Assembly: GCF_000817735.3 (NCBI RefSeq) | Contig: NZ_JTJC03000006.1 | Coordinates: forward strand, 135,783-199,782 | From: Scytonema millei VB511283 | GTDB taxonomy: Bacteria > Cyanobacteriota > Cyanobacteriia > Cyanobacteriales > Chroococcidiopsidaceae | Length of the DNA stretch: 64,000 nt | Direction: 5' to 3' | Part shown: positions 34,981 through 43,879 of the stretch, one piece after another | Layout: each line of letters starts with the position of its first letter | Position numbering within the stretch: the stretch's first letter is position 1 | Notes under the pieces: generated by a model | Database searches by the model: none | Told to the model about the DNA's origin: nothing | The model's input: only the letters and a program-made list of their open reading frames with translations | Translations under genes and position numbers: made by a program

Positions 34981-36465
34981 ATGCGATCGCTGCTACAAGT
35001 TTTTCAAAGTCGCAAGATGGCGGCTTTACTACTGCTAGGTTTTGCTTCGGGTTTGCCTTTGTTTTTAACGAGTCGAACTCTGCAAATCTGGATGAAGGAG
35101 GCAAATATTGATTTAGGGGTTATTGGCTGGTTCAGCTTGGTGGCTTTGCCCTATTCTTTAAAGTTTTTGTGGTCGCCTGTATTGGATCGGTTTGTACCCC
35201 CTTTTTTGGGGCGTAGGCGGGGGTGGTTGGCGATAACTCAAGTTGGGTTAATTGTAGCGATCGCAGCTTTAGCGTTACAACAACCTGCCCAGGATGTACG
35301 AGTATTAAATTTATTGGCAATTACTGCTTTAATTGTGTCTTTTTTCAGTGCGACTCAAGATATCGTCGGTGATGCTTATCGGACTGATGTTCTGAAGCCA
35401 CAGGAATTAGAAACTGGGGCATCTGTTTGGGTACTTGGCTATCGCATGGCTTTGTTAGTCACGAGTTTTTTAGCTTTAGTTTTAGCCGATTATTTACCTT
35501 GGCAAGTCGTGTATTTGTTAATGGCTGCTTTGATGGGAGTCGGACTATTTACAACTTTTTGGTCGCCCCAACCAGAAACCGATATTTTAGAGGAGCGATC
35601 GCCTCCTACGGTTAAAGATCTAGTTTTCTTAATTGGAGGAGGCTTATTAATTTCAGGACTCCTCTTAGCAGTAGGGATGGGTTATCTACCTTTGCCGATC
35701 TTCTATTGGATAGTCGCAGCCCTAATTGTTGCGTGGTTAGCTACCTCATTTTTATTGCCAACAAAATCTAGGGAAATAGCCACAGAGCGATCGCCACAAA
35801 CATTACAAGAGGCAGTTTATTTGCCCTTCCAAGAATTTTTTCAGCGTCAAGGAATTGGGGCAGGAATTCTAATTCTACTATTTATCTTGCTTTATAAGTT
35901 AGGAGATGCCTTAGTGGGAAATATGGCAAATCCATTTTTAGTAGATTTAGGTTTTAGTAAAAGCGCAATTGGCGCAATTCAAGGAGGAATGGGCTTTTTA
36001 GCCACAACTGTAGGAGTATTAATCGGTGGCGTAATTTTAACCAAAATTGGAATAAATCGTGCCTTATGGGGATTTGGAATTCTGCAACTGATGAGTAATT
36101 TAGGCTATTATGCCCTAGCGATCGCGGGAAAAAATAGCTCGTTACTAGTCATAGCAATTAACATCGAAAATTTCTGTGCTGGCTTAGTCACAGTCGTAAC
36201 TGTTGCCTACTTAATGAGCCTGTGCGATCGCCGCTTTACCACAACTCAATTTGCCTTATTTTCGAGTTTAATGGCAATGAGTAGAGATATTTTAGCTGGA
36301 CCTGCTGGTGAAATTGCCAAAGCAACAGGTTGGGCAACATTCTTTTTACTGACAATAGTTGCTGCCATACCAGGACTGTTACTTTTACCTATCGTTGCCC
36401 CTTGGAACTCGAAGTATATATTACCCAGACCAGGACTCGATGAAGAAGACTGGCAACAGTTGTAG
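34981..36465 (+). CDS. AmpG-like major facilitator transporter
   Basis: The product has 494 residues from ATG 34981; a TTG five codons earlier is possible. It has about twelve to fourteen transmembrane helices. AmpG-family marks are LLLGFASGLPLFLTSRTLQIWMKE in the first helix, LKFLWSPVLDRFVPPFLGRRRGW in the first cytoplasmic loop and FSATQDIVGDAYRTDVL. AmpG imports anhydromuropeptides for cell-wall recycling; cyanobacterial members are less studied, so the substrate is inferred. Confidence 0.85.
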   Translation: MRSLLQVFQSRKMAALLLLGFASGLPLFLTSRTLQIWMKEANIDLGVIGWFSLVALPYSLKFLWSPVLDRFVPPFLGRRRGWLAITQVGLIVAIAALALQQPAQDVRVLNLLAITALIVSFFSATQDIVGDAYRTDVLKPQELETGASVWVLGYRMALLVTSFLALVLADYLPWQVVYLLMAALMGVGLFTTFWSPQPETDILEERSPPTVKDLVFLIGGGLLISGLLLAVGMGYLPLPIFYWIVAALIVAWLATSFLLPTKSREIATERSPQTLQEAVYLPFQEFFQRQGIGAGILILLFILLYKLGDALVGNMANPFLVDLGFSKSAIGAIQGGMGFLATTVGVLIGGVILTKIGINRALWGFGILQLMSNLGYYALAIAGKNSSLLVIAINIENFCAGLVTVVTVAYLMSLCDRRFTTTQFALFSSLMAMSRDILAGPAGEIAKATGWATFFLLTIVAAIPGLLLLPIVAPWNSKYILPRPGLDEEDWQQL

Positions 36466-36475
36466 GATGGAATAG

Positions 36476-36518
36476 TTGACAGTTAACCGTTAACTGTCAA
36501 CTGTCAACTGTCAACTAT
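36476..36518. repeat. GTTGACAGTTAACCG / AACTGTCAACTG array
   Basis: An inverted heptamer array between ampG and the next small gene; it can form a hairpin and may double as a terminator. Confidence 0.7.
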
Positions 36519-36529
36519 CAAGTCTCAAA

Positions 36530-36742
36530 ATGGCTATCTTCCGTCAATACATTGCCCCGCTATTAGTCGTACTCGTATTCTTAATTGCTTTGGTTGCAGT
36601 CAGCGCCCGCATATTCATTCCGGCTGATATGGCTGCACCCGCACCTACCGAAGAAGTCAGTCCTCAACTAGATAACGCTCAAGTTAATTTATCAGGAGCG
36701 ATCGCCATTAGACTGGAATGCGTTAGCGAAGCGCGAGGGTAG
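36530..36742 (+). CDS. Small membrane-anchored hypothetical protein with altered C-terminus
   Basis: The product has 70 residues. One transmembrane helix is at about 8-28 (IAPLLVVLVFLIALVAVSA), followed by a Pro/Ala-rich soluble part. Near the end a 16-base insertion (36730-36745) splits a HIP1 octamer and shifts the frame, so the last few residues (EARG) and the stop are new. Without it the frame would run to TGA 36769. The original tail therefore differed by only about ten residues. Confidence 0.55.
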   Translation: MAIFRQYIAPLLVVLVFLIALVAVSARIFIPADMAAPAPTEEVSPQLDNAQVNLSGAIAIRLECVSEARG

Positions 36743-36766
36743 TTATCGCACCTCACATACTTTGAA

Positions 36767-37393
36767 GTGACTCAACAGCTACTACCAGACTACTCGATTT
36801 GTCCCGGCACGAATCAGGATCGATCGCTACTGATCCAATTCATGCAGGAGAGTTATCGAGAAATCTTTCCCGAACAAAACTTTGCTCATCTCACCCGCAC
36901 CGTCGAGCAATATTTTTCTAGAGATACACCCCTGTGGTGGGTAGAGGAAAGTCAAAATTCAAAATTCAAAATTCAAAATTCAAAATTTCCCGACTCCCCT
37001 GTACGGGCGGGTTTTGAGCAAAGATCTATTGATGTAAGCCGTGAATCTTTTGATAAACCCGCCCCTACGACTCCCGACTCCCGCCAAAAAGTTGCTTGCT
37101 TGTGGGTAGGAAATGCCGTAGATCAAGTCAAGGGCGATCGCCATACATATATATTCTTACTCTACGTCAAACCAGAACATAGACAACGAGGTATCGGTAA
37201 AGCATTGATGAGATATCTCGAAGATTGGGCGCGGACAAAAGGCGATCGGCAAATTGGTTTACAAGTCTTTCAATCTAATACCCTAGCCTTAGACTTATAT
37301 CACAAACTAGGCTATCAAATTCAGTCCCACTGGATGATCAAAACCCTAGAGGAAGGGAGCAGGGAGCAGGGAACAGGGAGCAGGGAAGAATAA
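36767..37393 (+). CDS. GNAT acetyltransferase with an internal repeat-derived insertion
   Basis: The product has 208 residues with a GTG start. GNAT motif A is VKPEHRQRGIGKALMRYLEDWA, followed by LQVFQSNTLALDLYHKLGYQ, normal for motif B. Residues about 62-107 (SQNSKFKIQNSKFPDS to PTTPDSRQ) are translated from a heptamer array and a GGGCGGGTTT palindromic element and interrupt the beta-sheet before motif A. The last dozen residues (EEGSREQGTGSREE) also come from a repeat. The core motifs remain in frame, so activity is possible. Substrate unknown. Confidence 0.8.
   Translation: MTQQLLPDYSICPGTNQDRSLLIQFMQESYREIFPEQNFAHLTRTVEQYFSRDTPLWWVEESQNSKFKIQNSKFPDSPVRAGFEQRSIDVSRESFDKPAPTTPDSRQKVACLWVGNAVDQVKGDRHTYIFLLYVKPEHRQRGIGKALMRYLEDWARTKGDRQIGLQVFQSNTLALDLYHKLGYQIQSHWMIKTLEEGSREQGTGSREE
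37001..37068. repeat. GGGCGGGTTT...AAACCCGCCC palindromic element
   Basis: GTACGGGCGGGTTTT and GATAAACCCGCCCCTAC are inverted ends around about 40 bases. Similar elements occur at 52559-52622 and about 58917-59043. Here the element is inside the GNAT reading frame. Confidence 0.75.
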
Positions 37394-37522
37394 CCAAATA
37401 CCAATACCCATGACTCATTACCACCTCTGCGATCGATAATTCTTGTCAATCTCACACCAGCCAGATCCTCAAACTGCCATACACCCTTTAACCTAGTAAA
37501 AGCCGTATTACTAAAAAACCTC

Positions 37523-38860
37523 ATGGTAGAAGCAATTCTAGAGCGATCGCGCCAACTCAAACAAGACTTAACCGATTTCGTCCTCGATGCAGAAGGAGAA
37601 CTCGCTGAGGCTTTAGAGGCTTATGCTGCTGCCAATGCGCGTAAAGATCGCTATGATGCGGTTCAGCAAGAAATAGTCGTCGATACGTTTATTACTGAAG
37701 GACAGGTTGGCGACAAAACACCGATAGACTTATTGATCGAAAACCAACCTGAGTTGACTAAGAGCGATCGCCAATTGCTAAATAGTTGGAAACGTAGTTT
37801 TATCGGCTTATTTACTATTACTAAAATTCTACCTGATGGTTTGGAATTGATGAACTGGCTGACAGCAAAACACTACATTGTGAAGCCAAACGACGAGAAA
37901 ACATTACAAGAGATGTCTCGGTGGAAAGAGGGAGAAATCTTACTGACTCGCATCGCACCCATCACGGATGACTATTGGACATTTTCTTGTGCTTACACGC
38001 TGATGGGTAAATTAGGTAAACCCAAACTTGCCGTAGCAATTGGTAATTTTAAAGACAACTATAGAAAATATCTTTATAGCGATGCTCCAGATTTATTAGC
38101 TGAAGCTTGGCAATCTGTGGCTAACTATCATCAAGAATTTATCGATTTCTTTGGCAATGAAGAAGTGACGATGCCCGGTTATCAGCTCAATAAAAAAGTC
38201 GCTGAATTTCAAGAAATACTAACTCAACAACGCCTCAAAGCAGCTGGAGTTGATGAATCTAAAAGCTTATCAGAACTGGCTGAAGAAGCGGGAGTAGGAG
38301 ATGAGGAAATCGCAGCAGCCGCTAAGGAAGCAGGCGCGGACTCGCAAGCAATTTCTCAGCTTCTTGGCGATCGAAGCAAGACCAAAATGGTAGCACCAAA
38401 AGTAGAATTGCCAGCAGATCTGAAAAAAGCCGATCAGGTAACGGCGATTTCTCATCCTCGCTGGGGACAAATGTTTCTCCCTACATATACTAAATTTGTG
38501 TCGCTGTTAGAAGCTGAAGATTGGCGATCGCAAGAAGGTGCAGAAAAATTAGTTAAGTATTATTTAGAAAATGCCACTATCAACACTTTTATCTGGCAGA
38601 AATTAGCACAACAGTACCCTAAGCAGCTAGAAACAGTTTTGCAAACGTTCTTAGAACGTCCCCAATTTAAACTCGATCGCGACTTAGAACCTCTGTTACA
38701 AGAATACAACAAACCAATAGAACCCGAATTACCAGAAATTGCTAGCGTTCCCATTCACTTGCACAATCTGTTTGAAGAAGCTTTTGTAGAAGTGAATAAA
38801 TCTAGTGCGAAAAATAAAGGTGGTAGTAAGAAGAAAACGGGTTTTGGGTTAAAAAAATAA
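37523..38860 (+). CDS. Conserved cyanobacterial hypothetical protein
   Basis: The product has 445 residues, soluble, Glu/Lys-rich and mostly helical. It has no signal or membrane segment. Notable stretches are ILERSRQLKQDLTDFVLDAEGELAEALEAYA at the N-terminus, a central domain with LLTRIAPITDDYWTFSCAYTLMG, an Ala/Glu-rich helix pair (about 255-285) and a Lys/Gly-rich C-terminus (KNKGGSKKKTGFGLKK). I do not recognise a characterised domain. The length, codon use and lack of interruptions support a real gene. Confidence 0.7.
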   Translation: MVEAILERSRQLKQDLTDFVLDAEGELAEALEAYAAANARKDRYDAVQQEIVVDTFITEGQVGDKTPIDLLIENQPELTKSDRQLLNSWKRSFIGLFTITKILPDGLELMNWLTAKHYIVKPNDEKTLQEMSRWKEGEILLTRIAPITDDYWTFSCAYTLMGKLGKPKLAVAIGNFKDNYRKYLYSDAPDLLAEAWQSVANYHQEFIDFFGNEEVTMPGYQLNKKVAEFQEILTQQRLKAAGVDESKSLSELAEEAGVGDEEIAAAAKEAGADSQAISQLLGDRSKTKMVAPKVELPADLKKADQVTAISHPRWGQMFLPTYTKFVSLLEAEDWRSQEGAEKLVKYYLENATINTFIWQKLAQQYPKQLETVLQTFLERPQFKLDRDLEPLLQEYNKPIEPELPEIASVPIHLHNLFEEAFVEVNKSSAKNKGGSKKKTGFGLKK

Positions 38861-38872
38861 AACATGACATGT

Positions 38873-38898
38873 ATAGAGACATTACATGTAACGTCTCT
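38873..38898 (+). terminator. TAGAGAC/GTCTCTA hairpin
   Basis: TAGAGAC and GTCTCTA flank ATTACATGTAAC, itself near-palindromic, 12 bases after the stop at 38860. Probably both a dispersed repeat and a terminator; no T-run follows. Confidence 0.45.
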
Positions 38899-38956
38899 AC
38901 AATACATATAGCAATCCTATATGATTCGTAAATTTTGGGTGTTGTTTGTTGACAGT

Positions 38957-38984
38957 AAACGCGCTCGCTACACTCCGTGAAGAC
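38957..38984. repeat. 28-base insert inside a GTTGACAGT repeat
   Basis: GTTGACAGT flanks a 28-base segment beginning AAACGCGCTCGCTACAC on both sides. A close copy in the opposite orientation lies at 53629-53656, also within GTTGACAGT-type sequence. Confidence 0.6.
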
Positions 38985-39063
38985 GGTTGACAGTTAACTG
39001 TTAACTGTTAACTGTCAACCACCATAACGATAAGTTTATAACTCAAGTAGGACTGCTATATTT

Positions 39064-40410
39064 CTATTGTGTCCCAATCGTTAGAACTTGTGGTGGTGTT
39101 GCATCTGGCGGATAAAGAAAGTCTAATTGAACCAAACGGCGATCGCCTGGTTTCATCTGTAAAGTGACTAACAGTTCTCCTTGCTTTCCCCTCGTTTGGA
39201 CTAAATGCACGTACTTCGTCCGAGGTAAGTTTTGGTCGTCGTTGTAACGCAGCCTTACCGTACCGCGAAAGAAAACTTGCTTTGCTGGCGAACTAAAGAA
39301 ACGCAACCCGCCTTGGCTGAGTTTGTCTTCCTTCAGGGGTGTTTCTAAAGATACGGTGACAGTTCGATCGCGATCGCTATTGTTTTGTAGTGGCAAACTC
39401 AGACTATATTGAATCCCATAGTTACCGTGAGCGCGATAAGCTGTATCTGGGTAACGAACCATCATCGGCGCACTTTGAATTTGACTCGTTCCCAACGTCC
39501 CTTGGTTCAGCAGACTCAAACCATAGGAAAAAGCTTCACCTAGCGACGGAACACTTAAAGAAGAAGCACCCGAACTATCTACCAATTGCGATCGCCATTG
39601 AGAACCCTGCGCCACCCCAGCAACGCGACCGTAAACCACTTTACCGCTCGTTTGTTCTGGTGGTGTGGGAGTTTTATCGCGGGGTCCAGCCAAATTCCCA
39701 CGCTCTAACATTTGCTGCCATTCTTCTAAGGTAGGCGATCGCTCTTGACCAGTAGAATCAGTAGGCGCGTACATTGCTAAACTTGCAGCATATACCGTTC
39801 CACTACTCCGCAAGCGCATGTATGTAGACCGTCCGTTAATTGGCGGTTCTAAACCCTGTACCGGAATCGGCAAATTGAATAACATCTGGCTTTGTCCGGG
39901 GGGAATAATCAGTTGCGGCGGAAAACTCGTCTGTCGCTGTCCGCGCAAAATCTCATTCATGACGCGATCGCCAGGTCCCGCAAATATCGTACCTAAATTA
40001 TTTTCAGCTACAGGTGGTAGTTCCGCAAACGGTGCATCCGGCTGACTTAAATAACTGGCTGCTTGCAAAATATCTACCCGTACCGCTCGCTTGCCAGGAT
40101 TGTGTAAGATGACTCCTAAATAGAGCGATCGCAGATCGTCCGGTGTAATCGGTTGAAAAACGTGATGGGCGAACAGATCGAATCTGCCCCTAAAAGGAAA
40201 ATTTAGATGTGCAGACTTAGTTTGTTTCCCATCAGGCGGAAAAGTCGAAAGTAAAATTCCTTCTGTCTGGACTTTTTCAGGACTATTGCTATTAAATACT
40301 GGTACTGCATCTAAACTGCCAGCTAATGGACGCACAATTCGCGGTTGTACGATTTCCTGGGGTGGGGGAGTAGCTTGTGCGATCGGGAGAATTGGTAACA
40401 AAGGTAGCAT
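39064..40410 (-). CDS. DUF3370 protein, exported
   Basis: I start at ATG 40410 (MLPLLPILPIAQATPPPQE), giving 448 residues with a short signal-like N-terminus; the 25 codons upstream are translated repeat. DUF3370 is a cyanobacterial family of unknown function. Features are RPLAGSLDAVPVFNS, FRGRFDLFAHHVF, LYLGVILHNPGKRAVRVDILQAASYL, INGRSTYMRLRSSGTVYAASLAMYAP-type beta sheet, and a C-terminal immunoglobulin-like region. It probably acts in the periplasm or on the cell surface. Confidence 0.8.
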   Translation of the reverse strand: MLPLLPILPIAQATPPPQEIVQPRIVRPLAGSLDAVPVFNSNSPEKVQTEGILLSTFPPDGKQTKSAHLNFPFRGRFDLFAHHVFQPITPDDLRSLYLGVILHNPGKRAVRVDILQAASYLSQPDAPFAELPPVAENNLGTIFAGPGDRVMNEILRGQRQTSFPPQLIIPPGQSQMLFNLPIPVQGLEPPINGRSTYMRLRSSGTVYAASLAMYAPTDSTGQERSPTLEEWQQMLERGNLAGPRDKTPTPPEQTSGKVVYGRVAGVAQGSQWRSQLVDSSGASSLSVPSLGEAFSYGLSLLNQGTLGTSQIQSAPMMVRYPDTAYRAHGNYGIQYSLSLPLQNNSDRDRTVTVSLETPLKEDKLSQGGLRFFSSPAKQVFFRGTVRLRYNDDQNLPRTKYVHLVQTRGKQGELLVTLQMKPGDRRLVQLDFLYPPDATPPQVLTIGTQ

Positions 40411-40509
40411 AAGCAAGTCAAAAGTCAAAAGTTCAAAGTCAAAAGTTGTAGAGGCGGGTTCACAAAGTATCTCTGACTCCAACAAATATTTCCTGCAAAA
40501 CCACCCAGA

Positions 40510-41886
40510 CTAACGGTTAAAAGCTGCTAAGACGCGAGGAATAAATTGTTGGCGCGTTCTGTTTTTATTCCTGCCAAGATGAACGATAACGAGTTGGTGT
40601 GAAGGAATAATCGCAGTGTACTGATCTTGAAATCCTTGAGCGGTCATAATTTCGCTATGTCCAGACGGTGTAGAAACATTCATCAACCAAAAATGAGCGC
40701 CATAATTTTTCTGAGGTGCTGCTGGAGCTGGCGTGCGACTGTATTTTACCCAGCCTTCGGGGAGAATGCGTTGCCCTTCCCACATGCCATCTTGTAAATA
40801 AAGCAAACCAAACCGCGCCCAATCCCTTGCTGTAGCATACATGAAAGCAGAACCGATAAAGGTTCCCGATGCATCCGGTTCGATCGCAGCACTAGACATT
40901 CCCAGAGGATTGAACAGAGTGCGACGGGGAAATGTAAGATAATCGGCATCGCGATCGCCGATCGCACGGCGCACAATCCGAGAGAGAATATTGGACGTAC
41001 CGCTAGCATACTGCCATTTACTACCTGGATCGGCTTCTAAAGGTTGATTTGCCGCATAAGCAGCTACGTTACTCTGACCGAATAGCATTTGAATCAGATT
41101 ACCCAGAGGGTTGCCCTCATTTTCATCAAACTTCAAACCGCTACTCATACGGAGCATTTGATCCAGTGAAACTTGACTGCGGCGATCGCCTGGATGATTC
41201 CACTCTGGCATCAGATTTTTGTCGCTAAGCGACAGCTTACCCTGCTTGACTAAAATTCCTACAAGTGCATTCATCACGCTTTTAGTCATCGACCATCCCA
41301 ACAAAGGCATTTGAGCTGAAAAGCCTGGAGCGTAACGTTCTGCTACAATCTCACCTTTGTAAACAATGACAACAGCTCTAGAGTCACGCTGGGAATTGAA
41401 AATCCAGTCCATAGCGGCTGCAAGTTGTTTTTGGTTGATTTCGGGTGGAATTGAGTCTATCTTTCCTGACAACCATCGTCGATCTTGTCGTGGAGTTAAG
41501 TTGAGTTGCTGAGTCTGCGATCGCAATTCTGTTTCAGAGCGATCGATAACCAAAGTACAACCAAGTCCAGGACGAAAGATTGCTTGGTGTTTTACCAAGC
41601 CAAAAATACTTGCCGTAGTAGATTGCTGCGGGCGATCGATATTGACTTTAATTGACTTGACAATTGACTGTTCTAAAGCCGACAAATCTGCAATCTCCGC
41701 TAAAACATCTCGATTGAAAATAGATTCTGGAGTGCGTTGAGAGATAAACACGCCCGAACAAAATTGTTTTGCTTGATAAGCCGTGCCGATCTTCAAGATC
41801 TGCCACAGGCTGAAGCTAATATAGCCAATAATACTGGCACTAATTAATCCGAAGCTCCACAAAACATATTTAAAGGCTGGTTTCAT
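40510..41886 (-). CDS. Beta-lactamase-fold serine hydrolase
   Basis: The product has 458 residues. An N-terminal transmembrane anchor (about 8-30) is followed by a 110-residue unknown region and a class C beta-lactamase/6-aminohexanoate hydrolase-like domain. The nucleophile motif is Ser199-x-x-Lys202 in GWSMTKSVMNALVG, and Tyr293 in WQYASGTSN is the general base. The substrate may be a peptide, amide or ester in the periplasm; true beta-lactam resistance is unlikely from sequence alone. Its start overlaps the end of the peptidase gene by 17 bases, so the two form an operon. Confidence 0.85.
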   Translation of the reverse strand: MKPAFKYVLWSFGLISASIIGYISFSLWQILKIGTAYQAKQFCSGVFISQRTPESIFNRDVLAEIADLSALEQSIVKSIKVNIDRPQQSTTASIFGLVKHQAIFRPGLGCTLVIDRSETELRSQTQQLNLTPRQDRRWLSGKIDSIPPEINQKQLAAAMDWIFNSQRDSRAVVIVYKGEIVAERYAPGFSAQMPLLGWSMTKSVMNALVGILVKQGKLSLSDKNLMPEWNHPGDRRSQVSLDQMLRMSSGLKFDENEGNPLGNLIQMLFGQSNVAAYAANQPLEADPGSKWQYASGTSNILSRIVRRAIGDRDADYLTFPRRTLFNPLGMSSAAIEPDASGTFIGSAFMYATARDWARFGLLYLQDGMWEGQRILPEGWVKYSRTPAPAAPQKNYGAHFWLMNVSTPSGHSEIMTAQGFQDQYTAIIPSHQLVIVHLGRNKNRTRQQFIPRVLAAFNR

Positions 41887-42418
41887 CTAAGTAATTACCC
41901 AATCGTTGCAAAATGAATTCAAAGTCGTTTAAAACTAAATTGAAATTTTGCTCGGTCAATATCGGGACGTGAACAAAAACACAGTTTACTGATAACTGAT
42001 GGCGTTGAATCCACTCTAAAATTGCATAATAAAGTCCTTCGCAGACAAACTTTCCTGCATCGTGACTAATTTTGACTCTGCTATTCTCCCTCACTAACTT
42101 TTCTAGATCGATGTTGGTCCGTAAAATACTACCATTACAAGTTGCCTTAGATTCAATACTCAAATACTGTCGGCGTTCTGCCATACCACAACAAACAATT
42201 AAATTAGGTTCTACGACCTGAGCTTTTTCCATGACTATATTGCTGGCAAGTTGAATGTTGACAGGCAACTGACGCAAAAAGTTGAGAACAGCAAATGTAT
42301 AGTTAAGTTGAGATATTTTTTCTAATAGATCGTCAGAAGAATTCGTTGTGTGATGGGGTAGCCAGGTTGTAAAGGAAGTTAGCAGAATCTTTTTTGTCAT
42401 AAAATAAGAGAATGCCAC
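41870..42418 (-). CDS. Pyroglutamyl peptidase I-like protein (peptidase C15)
   Basis: The product has 182 residues; ATG 42400 (MTKKILLTSF) is an alternative start better matching the family. The C15 triad is visible: Glu81 in CGMAERRQ, Cys126 in SHDAGKFVCEGLYY and His150 in VFVHVP. These enzymes remove N-terminal pyroglutamate from peptides. The sequence is divergent and slightly short, so another amide substrate is possible. It is co-directional and overlapping with the serine hydrolase gene and divergent from hisH, 19 bases away. Confidence 0.8.
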   Translation of the reverse strand: MAFSYFMTKKILLTSFTTWLPHHTTNSSDDLLEKISQLNYTFAVLNFLRQLPVNIQLASNIVMEKAQVVEPNLIVCCGMAERRQYLSIESKATCNGSILRTNIDLEKLVRENSRVKISHDAGKFVCEGLYYAILEWIQRHQLSVNCVFVHVPILTEQNFNLVLNDFEFILQRLGNYLDETSL

Positions 42419-42437
42419 GATCGCAGAGGATGAATTA

Positions 42438-43073
42438 ATGGCAACGATCGCAGTAGTAGATTATGACATGGGAAATTTGCACTCAGCCTGTAAAGGACTG
42501 GAGAATGCAGGCGCAACCCCAAAAATCACCGATTCCGCCAGAGAAATACTACAAGCAGATGCGATCGTCCTGCCAGGAGTCGGCTCATTCGATCCAGCCG
42601 TGCAACATTTGCGATCGCGGGGTTTAGAAGCACCCATCAAACAGGCGATCGCTAGCGGAATACCATTTCTAGGGATCTGCCTTGGTTTGCAAATCTTATT
42701 CGACAGCAGCGAAGAAGGCAAAGAGCCAGGGTTGGGAATCATTGCTGGTACTGTCCGCCGCTTTACCTCCGAACCAGGAATTACCATTCCCCACATGGGT
42801 TGGAACCAACTGCAATTCACCCAACCAGAATGCACGTTATGGCAAAAATTGCAACTGAATCCCTGGGTTTATTTCGTTCATTCCTACTACGTCGATCCCG
42901 TTAATCCCCAAGTCCGCGCCGCTACAGTAACTCATGGTAGCCAAGTTGTCACAGCTGCGATCGCCCAAGATAATCTCGTAGCCGTCCAATTTCACCCCGA
43001 AAAGTCATCTACAGCAGGTTTGCAAATTTTATCTAACTTCGTGGCGCAGGTAAGGGAAACAGTTCTTGTATAA
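42438..43073 (+). CDS. hisH: Imidazole glycerol phosphate synthase glutaminase subunit HisH
   Basis: HisH hydrolyses glutamine and passes ammonia to HisF in histidine synthesis. The 211-residue product has nucleophile Cys81 in GICLGLQ, and His185 and Glu187 in VQFHPEKS complete the class I triad; PHMGWNQ is the HisH-specific motif. HisF is not in the window, which is common in cyanobacteria with dispersed his genes. Confidence 0.96.
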   Translation: MATIAVVDYDMGNLHSACKGLENAGATPKITDSAREILQADAIVLPGVGSFDPAVQHLRSRGLEAPIKQAIASGIPFLGICLGLQILFDSSEEGKEPGLGIIAGTVRRFTSEPGITIPHMGWNQLQFTQPECTLWQKLQLNPWVYFVHSYYVDPVNPQVRAATVTHGSQVVTAAIAQDNLVAVQFHPEKSSTAGLQILSNFVAQVRETVLV

Positions 43074-43235
43074 CAGGGAGCAGAAAGGAGCGAGGAGCGA
43101 GGAGTGAGGAGCGAAGGGGACAAGAGAGTAGAGGAGCAGAGGAAGTTGAGGAACCTGAGGGAGCATTACAATCCAAAATCCAAAATCTAAAATTAATTCA
43201 CTCACCCCTCACTCCTCGCTCCTCACTCCTCATTT
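43074..43235. repeat. GAGCGAGGAGTGAGGAG repeat block
   Basis: Arrays of GAGCGAGGAGTGAG, GGAAGTTGAGG, CCAAAATCCAAAATC and CTCACTCCTCGCTCC fill the whole gap before rsmD. The first and last are inverted copies and can pair. Confidence 0.75.
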
Positions 43236-43811
43236 ATGAGTCTCAGAATCTCTGGTAATCGCCAGTTAAAAACCCTTCCAGGCAGAGACACGCGCCCTAC
43301 TAGTGGTAGAGTGCGGGAGGCTGTATTTAATATTTGGCAGGGAAAAATTACCGATTGTCGCTGGTTAGATCTCTGTGCTGGAACTGGATCGATGGGTGCG
43401 GAAGCGTTATGTAGAGGCGCTAATTATGTAATCGGTATCGAACAATCCAGCCGTGCCTGCACCATTATTCAACAAAACTGGCAGAAAATAGCCAAACCAG
43501 AACAACAGTTTCAAGTATTGCGCGGTGACGTATTGAAGCGGTTGAAAACTTTAGCCGGACAGCAATTCGATCGCATCTACTTCGATCCACCCTATGCCAG
43601 TGGATTATATCAACCAGTATTAGAGGCGATCGCTCTTTATCATCTTCTGCATCCAGAGGGAGAACTCGCTGTAGAGTACGATCCCGCTCTTTGGCAACCC
43701 CAAGCCTTACCTGGTTTAGAAATTTGTCGCCAAAAAATTTATGGCAACACAACTTTAGCTTTCTATACTAGGGAGTCGGGAGTCGGGAGTCGGGAGTCGG
43801 AAGAAAAATGA
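43236..43811 (+). CDS. rsmD: 16S rRNA (guanine-966-N2)-methyltransferase RsmD
   Basis: RsmD methylates G966 of 16S rRNA during small-subunit assembly. The 191-residue product shows RDTRPTSGRVREAVFNIW, the SAM-binding LDLCAGTGSMGAEALCRGA, and the catalytic FDPPYASGLY. The last about 13 residues (TRESGVGSRESEEK) are translated from a GGGAGTC heptamer array that supplies the stop codon. Confidence 0.94.
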   Translation: MSLRISGNRQLKTLPGRDTRPTSGRVREAVFNIWQGKITDCRWLDLCAGTGSMGAEALCRGANYVIGIEQSSRACTIIQQNWQKIAKPEQQFQVLRGDVLKRLKTLAGQQFDRIYFDPPYASGLYQPVLEAIALYHLLHPEGELAVEYDPALWQPQALPGLEICRQKIYGNTTLAFYTRESGVGSRESEEK

Positions 43812-43879
43812 GAAAGATAGTAGTACTCTCTTCCTTGTCTCCCTTGTCCTCCTTGTCTCCCTTGTCTCCTGAAACGCTC

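Noticed and set aside
40411-40485. 25-residue N-terminal extension of the DUF3370 protein
   Set aside because: It is translated AAAGTCAAAAGTTCAAAG repeat; the signal-like sequence begins at ATG 40410.
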